64,000 nucleotides of DNA from positions 11,532,854 through 11,596,853 of the forward strand of contig CP093830.1 of assembly GCA_033063855.1 (NCBI GenBank), read 5' to 3'. The notes beneath the pieces were generated by a model. The model saw nothing but the letters and a program-made list of their open reading frames with translations, was not told where the DNA came from and searched no databases. Positions 31,948-42,368 of the stretch are shown piece after piece. The position numbers and the translations under genes are program-made. The stretch comes from Smittia aterrima. Lineage: Eukaryota; Arthropoda; Insecta; Diptera; Chironomidae. Within the stretch, counting starts at the first letter, position 1. Each line of letters begins with the position of its first letter.

Positions 31948-34900
31948 TGTTGTTGTTTCGATTCACATTAAATAATCATTCACGTTGGGAAAAAAATTCT
32001 GCGTTTCAGGCTTAGATATTCACTCGAGAAATGCTTTTCATCATCGTCTCTGCACTTTAAAGTGCGAGGGATGCTTTGAATGATAAGCAAAAATCCTCTC
32101 AACTTCTTTATCCTCGTCGGATTTTTCTGTTCCAATTCATTTACAATACGTGGCATGTGTTACTTCATCATCTTGTCTTCCACTGGCGAATTGATAAGTG
32201 TAATTCGTCTAACACATTCAGCATAAATTTTTAACAACACGACTGCTTATTGATTCAGGCACGAGCACAAAGCATTTATCCAACCGCTTTTCTCATTCGA
32301 CGCGAATGCGATTTAGCATAGCTCACAACAAAAGCCCAAAATGATAATTTATTTATGTGTTGTTATCAAATATTTATGAGACAAGAGCGTGCACAGCGTG
32401 GCAGTTTGCGTAATTCAACATTCTCCGAATTAAAACTGCTTTCAAGTAGCATTTCATTTCGCCATTGCTCAAATCAGATTTATGTTTTCATTGATTCCAC
32501 AACAAAAAAGAAATCACTTCACTTCAACAACATGCTTCACTCTCTTGCACACAGTCCTCGCGTAATCCAATTACTCTGCGGATTCCTAAAATATTTTCGT
32601 TTGTTTTTCTTTTTTTCTGTAATGTGAGCCACGGTAATTAAAAAATATTCTCGATTCGTAGCCAGCGAATGCGTAAAAAAAATCCGAAATTGTCGGAAAA
32701 CAATTTTTCTCTTTCAACACAAAAAGAATTTAACAACGTTTCTCACTCTCCGATTTATTACTCCGATTTTATATTTTTTATGGCTTGGGATGAAATGAAA
32801 TCCCCTTTGCATGAGTTTATTTTTGTAAACAATCACACAAGAAATCAACGCAACTGATGCTGTTAACGAGGGTCCTTTAGGTTCGACACGAGACACAGAA
32901 CTGTCTACGACAACAGAAAACATTTTCACTCTCACAATTTTGCTGCACTTGACGATTCTACAGAGCAATGAACGAGGGATATTTCCCATCTTCCAGCTGC
33001 ATTGTTGCACTTTCCATTCTTGGTGAACATGCGCAATCGATTACAAACAAATTGTGAACTCGTTTTGCCGGCAACTTGACGTTGTGCTGTTGTTATGGCA
33101 AAGTAAAAATTCTGTTTGATCTTTAAATTGAAACGAACATGTTCTGCCGAAATAATTTTCTGTTTCGTCCGGGGAGGGATGAGTAGATGAGCAATGCTCA
33201 TTCATTACATTTGGCTTGACATCGAGTATCATGTTGCCGAATTGCAAAATAATGCTTTTTGTTTTTTGTTAATTACAGATGCTATTAGATAGAACCTCAC
33301 TAAACGTTTTATCCTGATCGAAATCATTATGTTTTCCATGATGTCACAGCATGCAATCCGGTCACCGAAAGATAATGGAAAAGCATCTGAATTTTCCCAT
33401 TAAATTGTGAAATTAAATTCGATTGCAGTGCTGTGCAAAAACCTGAAAGGTTGAATAACGAATAAGCGATTCGCTACAGGAATCGATAACTTTGTTATTG
33501 TATTTGTTGTTGTTTCGCTTTTGTTTTATTATTTTGATGCAATTGCTTGATAAAGTCGAAATAAATTATTCATTGAATTCTCATATCTCGGAGTTTTCCA
33601 ATACGAATTGCAGAGAAAATATTTTGATCGTTTAAAAGGATTTTTCCAGAAGATGAATCTTAATGAATGAACTGAAGGGGGAAGAAGATATCGTCAGATT
33701 GTCGTCTCATTACAAAACGGCTTATGTGACAAAGTATGCGAAATATCATTTTGAATTGGGTCACGCAATACATTTTATGTGTTTGTTGAACCCGAAGTGA
33801 GAGAATTGCTCCTTTGGGGGATCATCTCGATTCCTTTCTGCATACACTTAACTACGTGACGTAATTTCGAGAATTTCCATCTCAACTCTAAGAATTATAA
33901 AGCGCTCAAAGTTATGCACAAGCATTTCTATTCAAATTCTCTCCTTTCTCGCATTTGTCTCGTTCGTTTGATGTTGCTACATTGAATGAAATAATGAGTC
34001 TCGACAAAATTGACAAAATTTCATCAAAACATGAATTTTAAAATTTGCAAGTCCTCAAGACTGAATGAAACGTTCTTTTGTTATTTTAGTGCTCTACGTC
34101 GCTTCTGTAGACGACCTGTTCCTTCTGGCTTTGCAATAATTCCTTGCTTTTGATGGGAAATTTTCAATTTGCTGTTGAGCATTCATCAAGACTCTAACTA
34201 CAGATTGATTTTCATTGTTCACTCGAAGCGAGGAAAAAACTAACAAGTTTTAATCAATTTTGCGTCGCCCGCTTATCCTGTGCTATATCAACGAATGCCA
34301 TTGTTTTCACCTTCGCAATTGTTAACATTCACAGCAGTTTCTGAATTTAAACAGGATCAACTCGTGAACAGTCCTCCGTTGTTATTCAGATTTACACGCA
34401 ATGTGAAAAATCCTCTCGGGCGGCGCACTGTTAATAAATTTGAAAAGCTCCATGTCTGCATTTGGGAAGCGCATCGTCAACGTGACGCCCTCGAGAGTAA
34501 TTTGTTAAAATAAATTGCGTTTACATAAAAAATTGTAACTAGAAAGTTTTCCTTAATTAATTTTATTTCACTTTGCTTGACATTAAACTTTTTTTTACGC
34601 TGAGTCCAATGGCCATGTTTATCCAAACTTTTGATTTTCTAAAATGTTTTTTAATTGGACACAAAAGGAAACATTTTTGAAGCGATAATTTGTAATGATC
34701 AAACTTTTAGATTGAAATTTCAATTCGATTTCAATTCACAATTAAATTTGATTTGGAAAACTTAATTATTGTAATTTAAATGTAAACTGTAATTATTTAC
34801 GAAATTAGTTCGTAATTTGAACTTTGTATAAGTTGGTTTGCATGCGAGATAGGATGAGCAGTATAATTTAACTTTGTGCTGCAATGAGTTTAGAAACTCA

Positions 34901-36883
34901 TTACAATTGGAGAGTTTAAATTAATGCTTGCAGCAGAAACTTTCGTGCCAGAACGAAGGCAACTCTTTCCTTCTCTCCCTTTCCCCTCAGTGGTCGAATT
35001 AACAACATTGAACGTGACGCTTTCCATTGGAGAGCTGTTGATCTTAAAAGCCTTTAGATGCTTTAAGCACACGCAACGAGCTAACCATTGTACAGATAAT
35101 GGATGTGGAAATGAATCCTGATAGCTTTACTCGCTGTGCAAAATAATGAGCCTTTAAGCCTCAACCCTCTTTGACAATGTGCATTTTAATTCAATTTCCA
35201 CTTTTTTAATTATGATTCTTGGCATCGAAATGAGTTTTCCTGACGAGCGACTTCGTCTTTTCAGGTGCAAACTTAATTATTGTCAAGTTCTCGCTTTTCC
35301 ACGTCTTTCTTGTTCACTTAAGTCTTGTTGAAAATCAATGAGCCTGAATCTGAATAAAAATATAACGTTCAGCTTGACAGGAAAATCGATCTTCGGGAAA
35401 AAGCGGAGAATATTGAGAAGTGAGAGAGAAAAAAGGAAAAACATGAAAAGTGTTTTTTTTTGCTGGCGTAGATAAAAAATATGCTCTCGCTTTATGTATT
35501 TTATTTGCTGAACCCTCTAGCTGCTAAAAAGTGTCAGCCAAGTGAAGATAAGAATTTATCAGAAAACCTCCGACGACGATGATGATGAAGACAAGAATTT
35601 CTCAGCAATATTTCTCTCGTGTGTCAATTCAAGTTCTTTGAATTCTCCACCCCCCACACGAATCGAAGTGACGAAAAGCATTTCATCGGAATTTAATAGG
35701 TGGATGGATTAATTGTTTGCGCTCGAGTGAACCATCATCGCTTTCGAATATTTATGCTTCAACGACTTCCAACCAAACACGTTTCGATGAAAAGCGGTTT
35801 TATTGTCGTCTAGTGAAAATAATGCGTTAAGAATCGCTTTCACTCGTCGTCGAAACTTTTCCATTTGAGTTATTATTATTCACATCTTGTGCTTCCGTCG
35901 CGATTCTCCGCTAGCGACGCATTCTTGCGGAATGTTTGAGCAAATTTACCTCGTCTCGCTCGCCTAATGAACACATAAAACATTAAAATCAGCATTTGAA
36001 GTGCGAGAAATAAATTAAGCACTTTTCCGAGCACGACCCGAATAAGCGACAACCGCGCTTGCCAAAACTTTGAAATGGATTTATAATCTCGTGAGTATCT
36101 GCTTTTAATAACAAAGCTCTAATAACAATTTATTTTCCGAATAAATCATTTTAACAGAAAAGTATTTACATTTGTGTGGGGAAAGGAAATTCAGGGCAAC
36201 CCGATCAAACTTCTGTCAGGAAATTAAGTCGGTTGTGTGAGTTCTGTTAAATATTGAAGTATCTCATGTAATTAAATTGATAAATTGATAACATTGAGAG
36301 ATCTAATCTTTGCTTAGGATATTTCATATGAACGTTGACCCGGTCAGAGTATAAACTATTTTGTTACTAATGACGGACGATGAGGAAACTTTGTCGCCTC
36401 GTTCGTAAAGAATGTTTCTCATCTCTTTTTACATATTTTGAATCCCAAAGCTTCTCGTTGCTTACGAACAGCTCCTTTGAGATTTCTGCTTCTGCCATCA
36501 AACAAGAAGACACAAAGGTCGGCTCCAACAAAAAAACTTTTTTAATCTCTAATGTGAACATTTTTTTTTCAGCGACAAGGAAGAATTCATGACACGAGGA
36601 AGTTTATCTCAAAAATGTTTTCCTTTCTTTCCGGAATGTTTTTCGCTTCGAAGTCATCAGACCGAAATGTGAGTGACATAATCAGAAGACGAGACAAGAA
36701 TGAAGACAATGTCATGTAGAACGGATAAAAGCGAAATAATAAATTCATAATTTCAAGCCGGTACCGTCGACGTGATAGGATGTAGTGAAGGATTTGAAAT
36801 TTTAAAATGACTGTGAGTGAACTGAGATCAACTTCAAAAAAAATAAATTTCCTATCACGAGCTGTGAGCGGAAAAAGAATTAA
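31948..36883. other. Region upstream of the Ptp99A start codon
   Basis: Contains the Ptp99A 5' UTR and probably its promoter. The context CAACAACAATG before the start codon is favourable. No other gene seen up to the right arm of the inverted duplication. Confidence 0.5.
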
Positions 36884-38021
36884 CGACGATGATGATGCTC
36901 GAGTGAGGTGTAAGAGATGAAATCTGGCATGAAAGTTGGTTAATGTTGAACAATAAAAGCCAATGGAGACTTCAAGCTATAAATCAGCAACTATCGCTTG
37001 ACTCTCTCAACTTTGTTTCCTCTCAACGTCTGGCAATTCCTTTCTTCTTCGCATTTCCCAGATCTCATTTATATTTCATGCTCCGTTTGTAACCGAAAAC
37101 TACGCAAGAAGAATCTCCTCTGGGCATTTCGTTTCTCCATTGTCTCGGCCATGTTCATGTACATAAATTAAAGCGATCTGCTCCTCTCGATTCTCTGCTT
37201 ATTGTTATGACTGAGACCCGAAAATATTTTCGGAATTTCCTTTGATTTGACGTTCACTTGACGATTAAGTCGGAACAATAGTCGAGTCAGGAACGTTTTC
37301 AATGTCATTTGCCTCGCTCGCTAAGGTAATAAATGAGGACGCAAAGTGACAGATTGTTCCATTACACATTCGCAATCTGAATAACAAATTCGCTTCTACT
37401 GGAAGATAAGACAATGACGGTAAGCGCTGGCACAAATTGGAGAATCACATCGCAAATCATGGAGAGAACCAAGAGCCAATGAATCATCTCGAGATTTCAA
37501 TCAACAATGCTGACCATTCGGAGATAAACTAAACAATTTTCCTCCTCAGCGATTCACTTGTGGTCACTCTGACCCAGAAGGTCGCGACGAACATCAAATT
37601 ATGGCGAAGAAAACTCAAAGCAAGCGACAACAATTCTCGAGAATAAAGAATGGAAATTATTCAAATGTCGTTTGCGTAATGCGAGCACAATTTATCAAGA
37701 TTTCCAGGCGGCCGAGATTATCGTTATGTCTCTTTACGAAATCTTTTTGCTGCCGTTTTGCACAATTGGCGACCGAGGATAAAGTAAGGGACTCGAGACG
37801 AAAGAAGAAACATCGTTTCGATTATTGTTAATGGCTTCTCACTCACATTCGTTCGTCACTGTCGATATTTGGGTCAGAAGAAGGAATTGTCGAGGATTTC
37901 GATGCACAACCCTTTTGTCTTTTGAAGGGAGAGAAAGTTGTTTTGAGGATTCATTTCCTTAAAAGTTTATTTTCTGATTTAACTTGAAAATTTTCTTCAA
38001 ATTTGAAAACAAAATTCTTTC

Positions 38022-38376
38022 TCATGGCTCTCTTGTTGATCGTTCTCGGTAACGATTACGTGGTCGTAGTGGATTCAATGCTTGATATCGATTTTTGAAG
38101 GAATGCAAAGCTAAGGCAACGCTTCTAAGTGAATTGTTAAGGCGATCGAGCTTTGCTCCATTGTCGATCTTCTTTTGTTGTTTAATCAAATGAACATCAT
38201 CTCCAGAATTTCTATTAAAAATTGAAGAAATGTAATGGACGATAACTTAAATTTGTAGCTTACAGGCCTCGACGAAAGCATTCTCCTGCGTGAAATAAAA
38301 ATCCATTTTTGGTGGCGTAAACGAAATCCCCTTCAACAAAATTACTTTTACACGAAGCACATGAATTTTTGCTCAT
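38022..38376 (-). CDS. Half-LIM-like zinc-motif protein, gene B' (right-arm copy)
   Basis: Exons 38376-38264 and 38211-38022 give 100 aa, the same exon lengths as gene B (113 and 190 nt). The C-x2-C-x19-H-x3-C residues are all kept (NSCASCKSNFVEGDFVYA, FLFHAGECFRRGL), as is the basic C terminus. About five residues differ from gene B, mostly by non-synonymous changes at the start of exon 2 (SGDDVHL versus SDDDLHS). Splice sites and the AATAAA downstream are intact, so it is probably functional. Confidence 0.65.
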
Positions 38377-38594
38377 CTTGAAACTTGAAATGTTTCAAAT
38401 AAAAAATAAATTATGAAAGAATTTTTTCGTCTTCAAGTTAAACAAGATGATAAATAAATGAGAAGTTTCTAAATGATTGCTTCGATTTGGTTTCAAAATG
38501 AAATTTCATCGACAAACTACGTTCACGGATACTATGTAGACTCTACGCATGATTTATTTTTTAAAAAAAAAACACTCTTGGAAAAAACTCATAA

Positions 38595-38698
38595 AACAGG
38601 GATTCGAACCCTGGTATTCTGCATTTAAATTTAACATCCTCTTTATCGAGAAGACCTATCAACTGCATTTTCAATTTGGCTAAAATAGAAACTTTAAT
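38595..38698 (-). repeat. tRNA-like repeat, right arm, copy 1
   Basis: Minus strand: leader TTTTAGCCAAATTGAAAATG, then a degenerate tRNA-like body ending with box B GGGTTCGAATCCCTG. Shares leader and box B with the copies at 38848 and 39320. Confidence 0.45.
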
Positions 38699-38847
38699 AA
38701 TCCAATTCAATAAATTGAATTCTGGTTAGTTTCTCTTTTATAACTTAACCAGATAGATTTGAATCACAAGTAAGAACCTGTTTATTAGAAGCATTAAAAA
38801 TGATCATGAAATTGAAAAAAAATTAATAAAAACACACCCTGAACACT

Positions 38848-38975
38848 GCTAACTTTGATGGGATTCGAACCCAATCTCTTCGCATTGAAATTTACTTTTT
38901 GGTCTAATCTTAACCATTAAGCCATTGCTAACTGTATTTGAAGCTTTGCTAAAACTGCATTAAAAAACATCAAAT
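38848..38975 (-). repeat. tRNA-like repeat, right arm, copy 2
   Basis: Counterpart of the left-arm element at 16952. Minus strand: leader TTTTAGCAAAGCTTCAAATA, body from 38942 with box A TGGCTTAATGGTTAAGA and box B GGGTTCGAATCCCA, ends that can pair with wobbles. Its plus-strand flank ATCATGAAATTG plus an A run recurs next to copy 3, as in a repeat unit of about 190 bases. Confidence 0.5.
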
Positions 38976-39073
38976 TGAGGATTCACTTTGGAAACGTTTA
39001 TTGATAATTTTGTAACAAGTTAGTTAATTTTACTTAAACAATCTTATGTCATTGACCATCAACCTCTTCAAAG

Positions 39074-39203
39074 CTAATAATGCTGATGAGATTCGTTTGA
39101 TGTGAAATTGCCGAAGAAATATTTATTGACGGTTTGCAAAGCTTGTGCAATGTTTGCTATCATTCCATTAAGATAATCTTGCTTGATTCCACTGTTGATT
39201 GGT
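39074..39203 (-). pseudogene. Gene A' remnant (exon 2 only)
   Basis: Matches exon 2 of gene A from about codon 53 (NSGIKQDYLNGMI) to the same TAG stop. Homology stops abruptly at about 39203; the zinc-motif exon and the start of exon 2 are missing, replaced by A-rich and tRNA-like repeat sequence. No replacement start or zinc-motif exon is seen before the arm resumes near 39440, so the copy is broken. Confidence 0.7.
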
Positions 39204-39315
39204 TAATAAGAAACACTTATTTAGAAACCACACTTAACATTAATCATGAAATTAAAAAAAAAGTTTTTACAAATTGATACAAAAGCTAATATAATCTCTA
39301 AAATCTCTAACTTTA

Positions 39316-39431
39316 AGGGGATTCGAACCCAAGTTATTCGCTATTGAAAATAATTTTTTTGGCTAAACTTAACAGTTAGAGTCATTGCTTAAGTCATTGC
39401 TTACTGTGTTTGCAATTCGGCAAAAACAGTT
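39316..39431 (-). repeat. tRNA-like repeat, right arm, copy 3
   Basis: Minus strand: leader TTTTTGCCGAATTGCAAACA, a duplicated AAGCAATGACT segment, and box B GGGTTCGAATCCCC. Most degenerate copy; it adjoins the point where gene A' is truncated. Confidence 0.45.
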
Positions 39432-40432
39432 TCTTAAGACTTCCTGTAATATCGTAAAAGAAAAGGAAATTCATCGAAAACTGTCGAAGCAGAAAATCCG
39501 GAAAACTATGAATAATAAGCAGACGAGGGCCAACTGAAGGATTCCTCATTTCACATTTTAAATGTTCGACTCGAGCAAATCGAGAATTTGATTTTGACGT
39601 CAAATCATTCGCAAAGGTTAAAAATCCCCAAAGGAATTGTCTCGTGGTGCTGAGGCGAACGTAAATGCTTTTAATGTGAAAGCATCGAGCAGGAGCGAGA
39701 GAGGGAAAATTAAAATGGACAGAAAAAAGTATTTTCAGAGACAATTTGCAAATGCTAAGCGTTCAAAGGGTTCAAATGTTGATTAAATATTATTTTATGT
39801 CCTCAAACCTTCTCGCAAGGTATTTCGCTCAACTCGACGGTTGGTGAGGACGAAATCCTCTACAGAGAACATAAAACTCCTGAATTTTATGTCGTCGTTC
39901 CACTTGAAAGTTTAAAGCCTCTGCTGTTTGTTGTGAATGTCAGCAGTTGAAACAATGTTCATAAAGCGCTCGAGTGTTGTTCGAGTGTGTCAGTCAGTTC
40001 AAGGGATCATCACAGGATTTCCCGCACTCCAATGTTTAGTCTCGGTGACGATGATTATCCGTTTGGAAGCTAGCGAAGCTGTGACAACAGTCACAGACAT
40101 AAAACAGTTCGGAGGCCACAAGAAAATAAATATTTATGCCACTGAAAACTTAAATAAATATAAATCTCTGAGCGGATTTCAGAAGAAAGAGAAAGAAAGC
40201 GAAGGGAAAGGATCGAATGAGAATAAACTTTGTATTTGCTTACCGAGCAGTGAAACTAGAAAGATTAAGCTTTGCTTGTTCCACTGAGCGAGTCGGAAAA
40301 CTAAAAATTTTGCAAACGAGAAAATTCTTTGCATTTTTGATAAATGAAATTTAATATTTATTTAAATGTTGGCGAGCGAGGATTTAGCTGTTCATTTTTA
40401 AAGCTTCAACTAATGGATGGAAATTGCATTTG

Positions 40433-41185
40433 AGTTTTGATCGCTTTGGATTGCTGTGGTTTGAAAATCGAGGCGGAACGACGTCAGCTGGTCGGGCAAT
40501 TATTTTCAACCCCGACTTTCAGACTTCACTCAGCACGCTCTCCCCCATTCAAACAACGATTCACTTTAAACTTCAAGCCTTACGTTCCCACAGTAAATCT
40601 TTCATAACAAGCGAGTATTGTGTGAAAGAAATCAAAGAAATTCTAGCTGAGTGTCCAGAATTCACTAAAAGTGTTTGTTCTGTAAGTCCACAAACAAGAA
40701 TCGCATCCTCGATTGTTCAGTCGAACAAAAGCAAGCGAGAGGAAAAATGTTTCATGAAAAAGCAATCTAAAATGATTATTTTTAAATTGCACAACTTGAA
40801 TAAGAGAGAAAGGAAATGCTGAACAGGGAAATTCCAATAAATATTGTCTGAGCAAGGGCAAAAGCAAAGAATATTTTTATTTGTTGAATGGAAAATGAAC
40901 ATTTTGCCTCTGAGGAGCAATATGTTTGCTGTACGTCAGGCAGTTCGCAGCATTCGAAGGGAATGAAATCTAATTTTATTGTTTCGCAAAGTTCTTCAAG
41001 TCTTTCGCAAAATTACCTTCATGGAAATTGAGGATTTCCGAGTCATGTAAGCTCTAAGGTAACTAAGTCAGCTCCTTTGGGAGTATGCGAAAGAATATCT
41101 GCAATTTGATCTCAACCATCAAGTTCCTTTACGAATTGCCTTCGATGCAATTCCGAAACAAATTGGATAGTCAGTTCCTGATTGT
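40433..41185. other. Intergenic, between right arm and the acidic-protein gene
   Basis: A plus-strand open frame of 132 codons begins here at TTG but has no ATG start, homology or splice support. Nothing else seen. Confidence 0.5.
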
Positions 41186-41341
41186 TTATTTTCTCGACTG
41201 ATAAACTTTGTCGTTTGACTTCTGCTGACTAGAGACAAACTGATAGATCAAGTCGTCCAACGATTCGTTAACTTCAAATGAAGCGATGCTCGTTTCGGAT
41301 GCTTCACGATGATGGATTCGAAGAGTTTCGTTCAGCAAACT
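41186..41341 (-). other. Orphan exon-like ORF
   Basis: An open frame of about 50 codons (LLNETLRIHHREASETSIA ... SSQQKSNDKVYQSRK) ends in TAA overlapping an AATAAA. A possible acceptor AG lies at 41342-41343, giving phase 2. Composition looks protein-like. It does not join in frame to the adjacent acidic-protein gene, but its phase fits a donor-like AG/GTAAAT at the end of rootletin. Unresolved: an alternative last exon of some gene, or chance. Confidence 0.3.
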
Positions 41342-41364
41342 CGTAATTTAAACTTTCCTTAAAC

Positions 41365-41370
41365 TTTATT
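41365..41370 (-). terminator. Polyadenylation signal of the acidic-protein gene
   Basis: AATAAA on the minus strand, about 15 bases after the stop codon. Confidence 0.5.
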
Positions 41371-41384
41371 TTTAAAGAAATCTT

Positions 41385-42368
41385 TTAACTCTTCACATCA
41401 AAGCAGTGACAAACCTTGCTATTAGTTCCGGGTCGTTTCTCTCCTAGTTGAGAATAAGTTTAAAAGAAAAGAGAAACACGTCAATTAAACTTTTACCTTC
41501 ATCGGCATTTCTTGTGGAAGATTCCGAGTTTTTGATGGATCCTGAAGTTTGACTACCGAGACTAACTTTCTCAACCATCAATTGCTCTCCAGTGTTAAGA
41601 GTTTCATTTTCTTGCTTTTCTTCTTCGTTATTCGGATTTAACTCAGACTGAGTTAGAAGGGATTTCTGACTTTGACTCTCGATCTCAGTAAATTCATTTA
41701 TGTTGCGGCTTTCGTATCCTTCATCATCGTTTAAAGCTTCATTGGCAACTAAAGATTTCTGATTTGTGTTGCTATCATTAATTAAAGGTTGTTGTTGTTG
41801 TCTCAGGGATTCGCGATACTTCGTAGCCGTGGGAGCTTCATTAGAATTAGATTCGTTAAATGAATTAATTGTTTCATGTTCTTCAAGGCCTTCTGTTACT
41901 TTAACATTTGAACCGTCTTCGGAAAATTTGGGAATTTTGTCAGTTTCTAAAGTTTCAATCGTCGCTTTTGATTCTTCCAATTTCTTGACGAGTTCATCAA
42001 TCAAAGAATGTTTTTGTTTTTCTTGAACTTGAGGTGTCAATTTCACTTCTGATATTTTTGTAACCTTATCTTCTTGATCTTCTTTCTTGCAATTGTCTTC
42101 TTCCGCGTTGTTTTCATTACAATTTGTTTCACAAGAAGGACCACACGGAACAATTGTGAAAAGCGGCACCTTTCCGGATCTTTCCATTCTTCTTCGCTCG
42201 CACTGACAAACTCTTGCGGTTTCAACCGTTTCAAACATTTTCATCTTTTCTCGAATACTTAATCCAACTTTCGGCGTCGAATCTTTAAGCTGAAGAAAGA
42301 AAAAGTAATTTTGTTACAATCCTAATTAAAACTCATCAACTCACGATTTCATTATTTTCTAAAGACAT
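41385..42368 (-). CDS. Uncharacterised acidic, Glu/Asn-rich protein
   Basis: Exons 42368-42345, 42289-41497 and 41443-41385 give 291 aa in frame with GT-AG junctions. The N terminus reads MSLENNEI, then LKDSTPKVGLSIREKMKMFE and a cysteine-bearing basic patch (ARVCQCERRRMERSG, then PCGPSCETNC). Residues about 80-270 are very acidic and polar with Glu, Asn and Ser repeats and short coiled-coil segments (LIDELVKKLEESKATIETLE), so mostly disordered. The C terminus is VCHCFDVKS before TAA (41385-41387), with AATAAA at 41365-41370. No signal peptide or membrane helix, so probably intracellular. I do not recognise it. It lies between Ptp99A and rootletin, same strand. An alternative donor GTTTGT in the last exon would change the C terminus. 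Confidence 0.65.

Larger units (their letters stand above)
36884..40432. repeat. Right arm of large inverted duplication
   Basis: Reverse-complement copy of 15285-18838, about 18 kb away. Outer stretches (36884-38020 and about 39442-40432) are almost identical to the left arm. The interior 38400-39440 is rearranged: it carries extra tRNA-like repeats and has lost exon 1 of gene A. Confidence 0.85.

Noticed and set aside
40424..40822. 132-codon plus-strand frame
   Set aside because: Starts at TTG, partly overlaps the repeat-arm edge, no homology, no splice partners.
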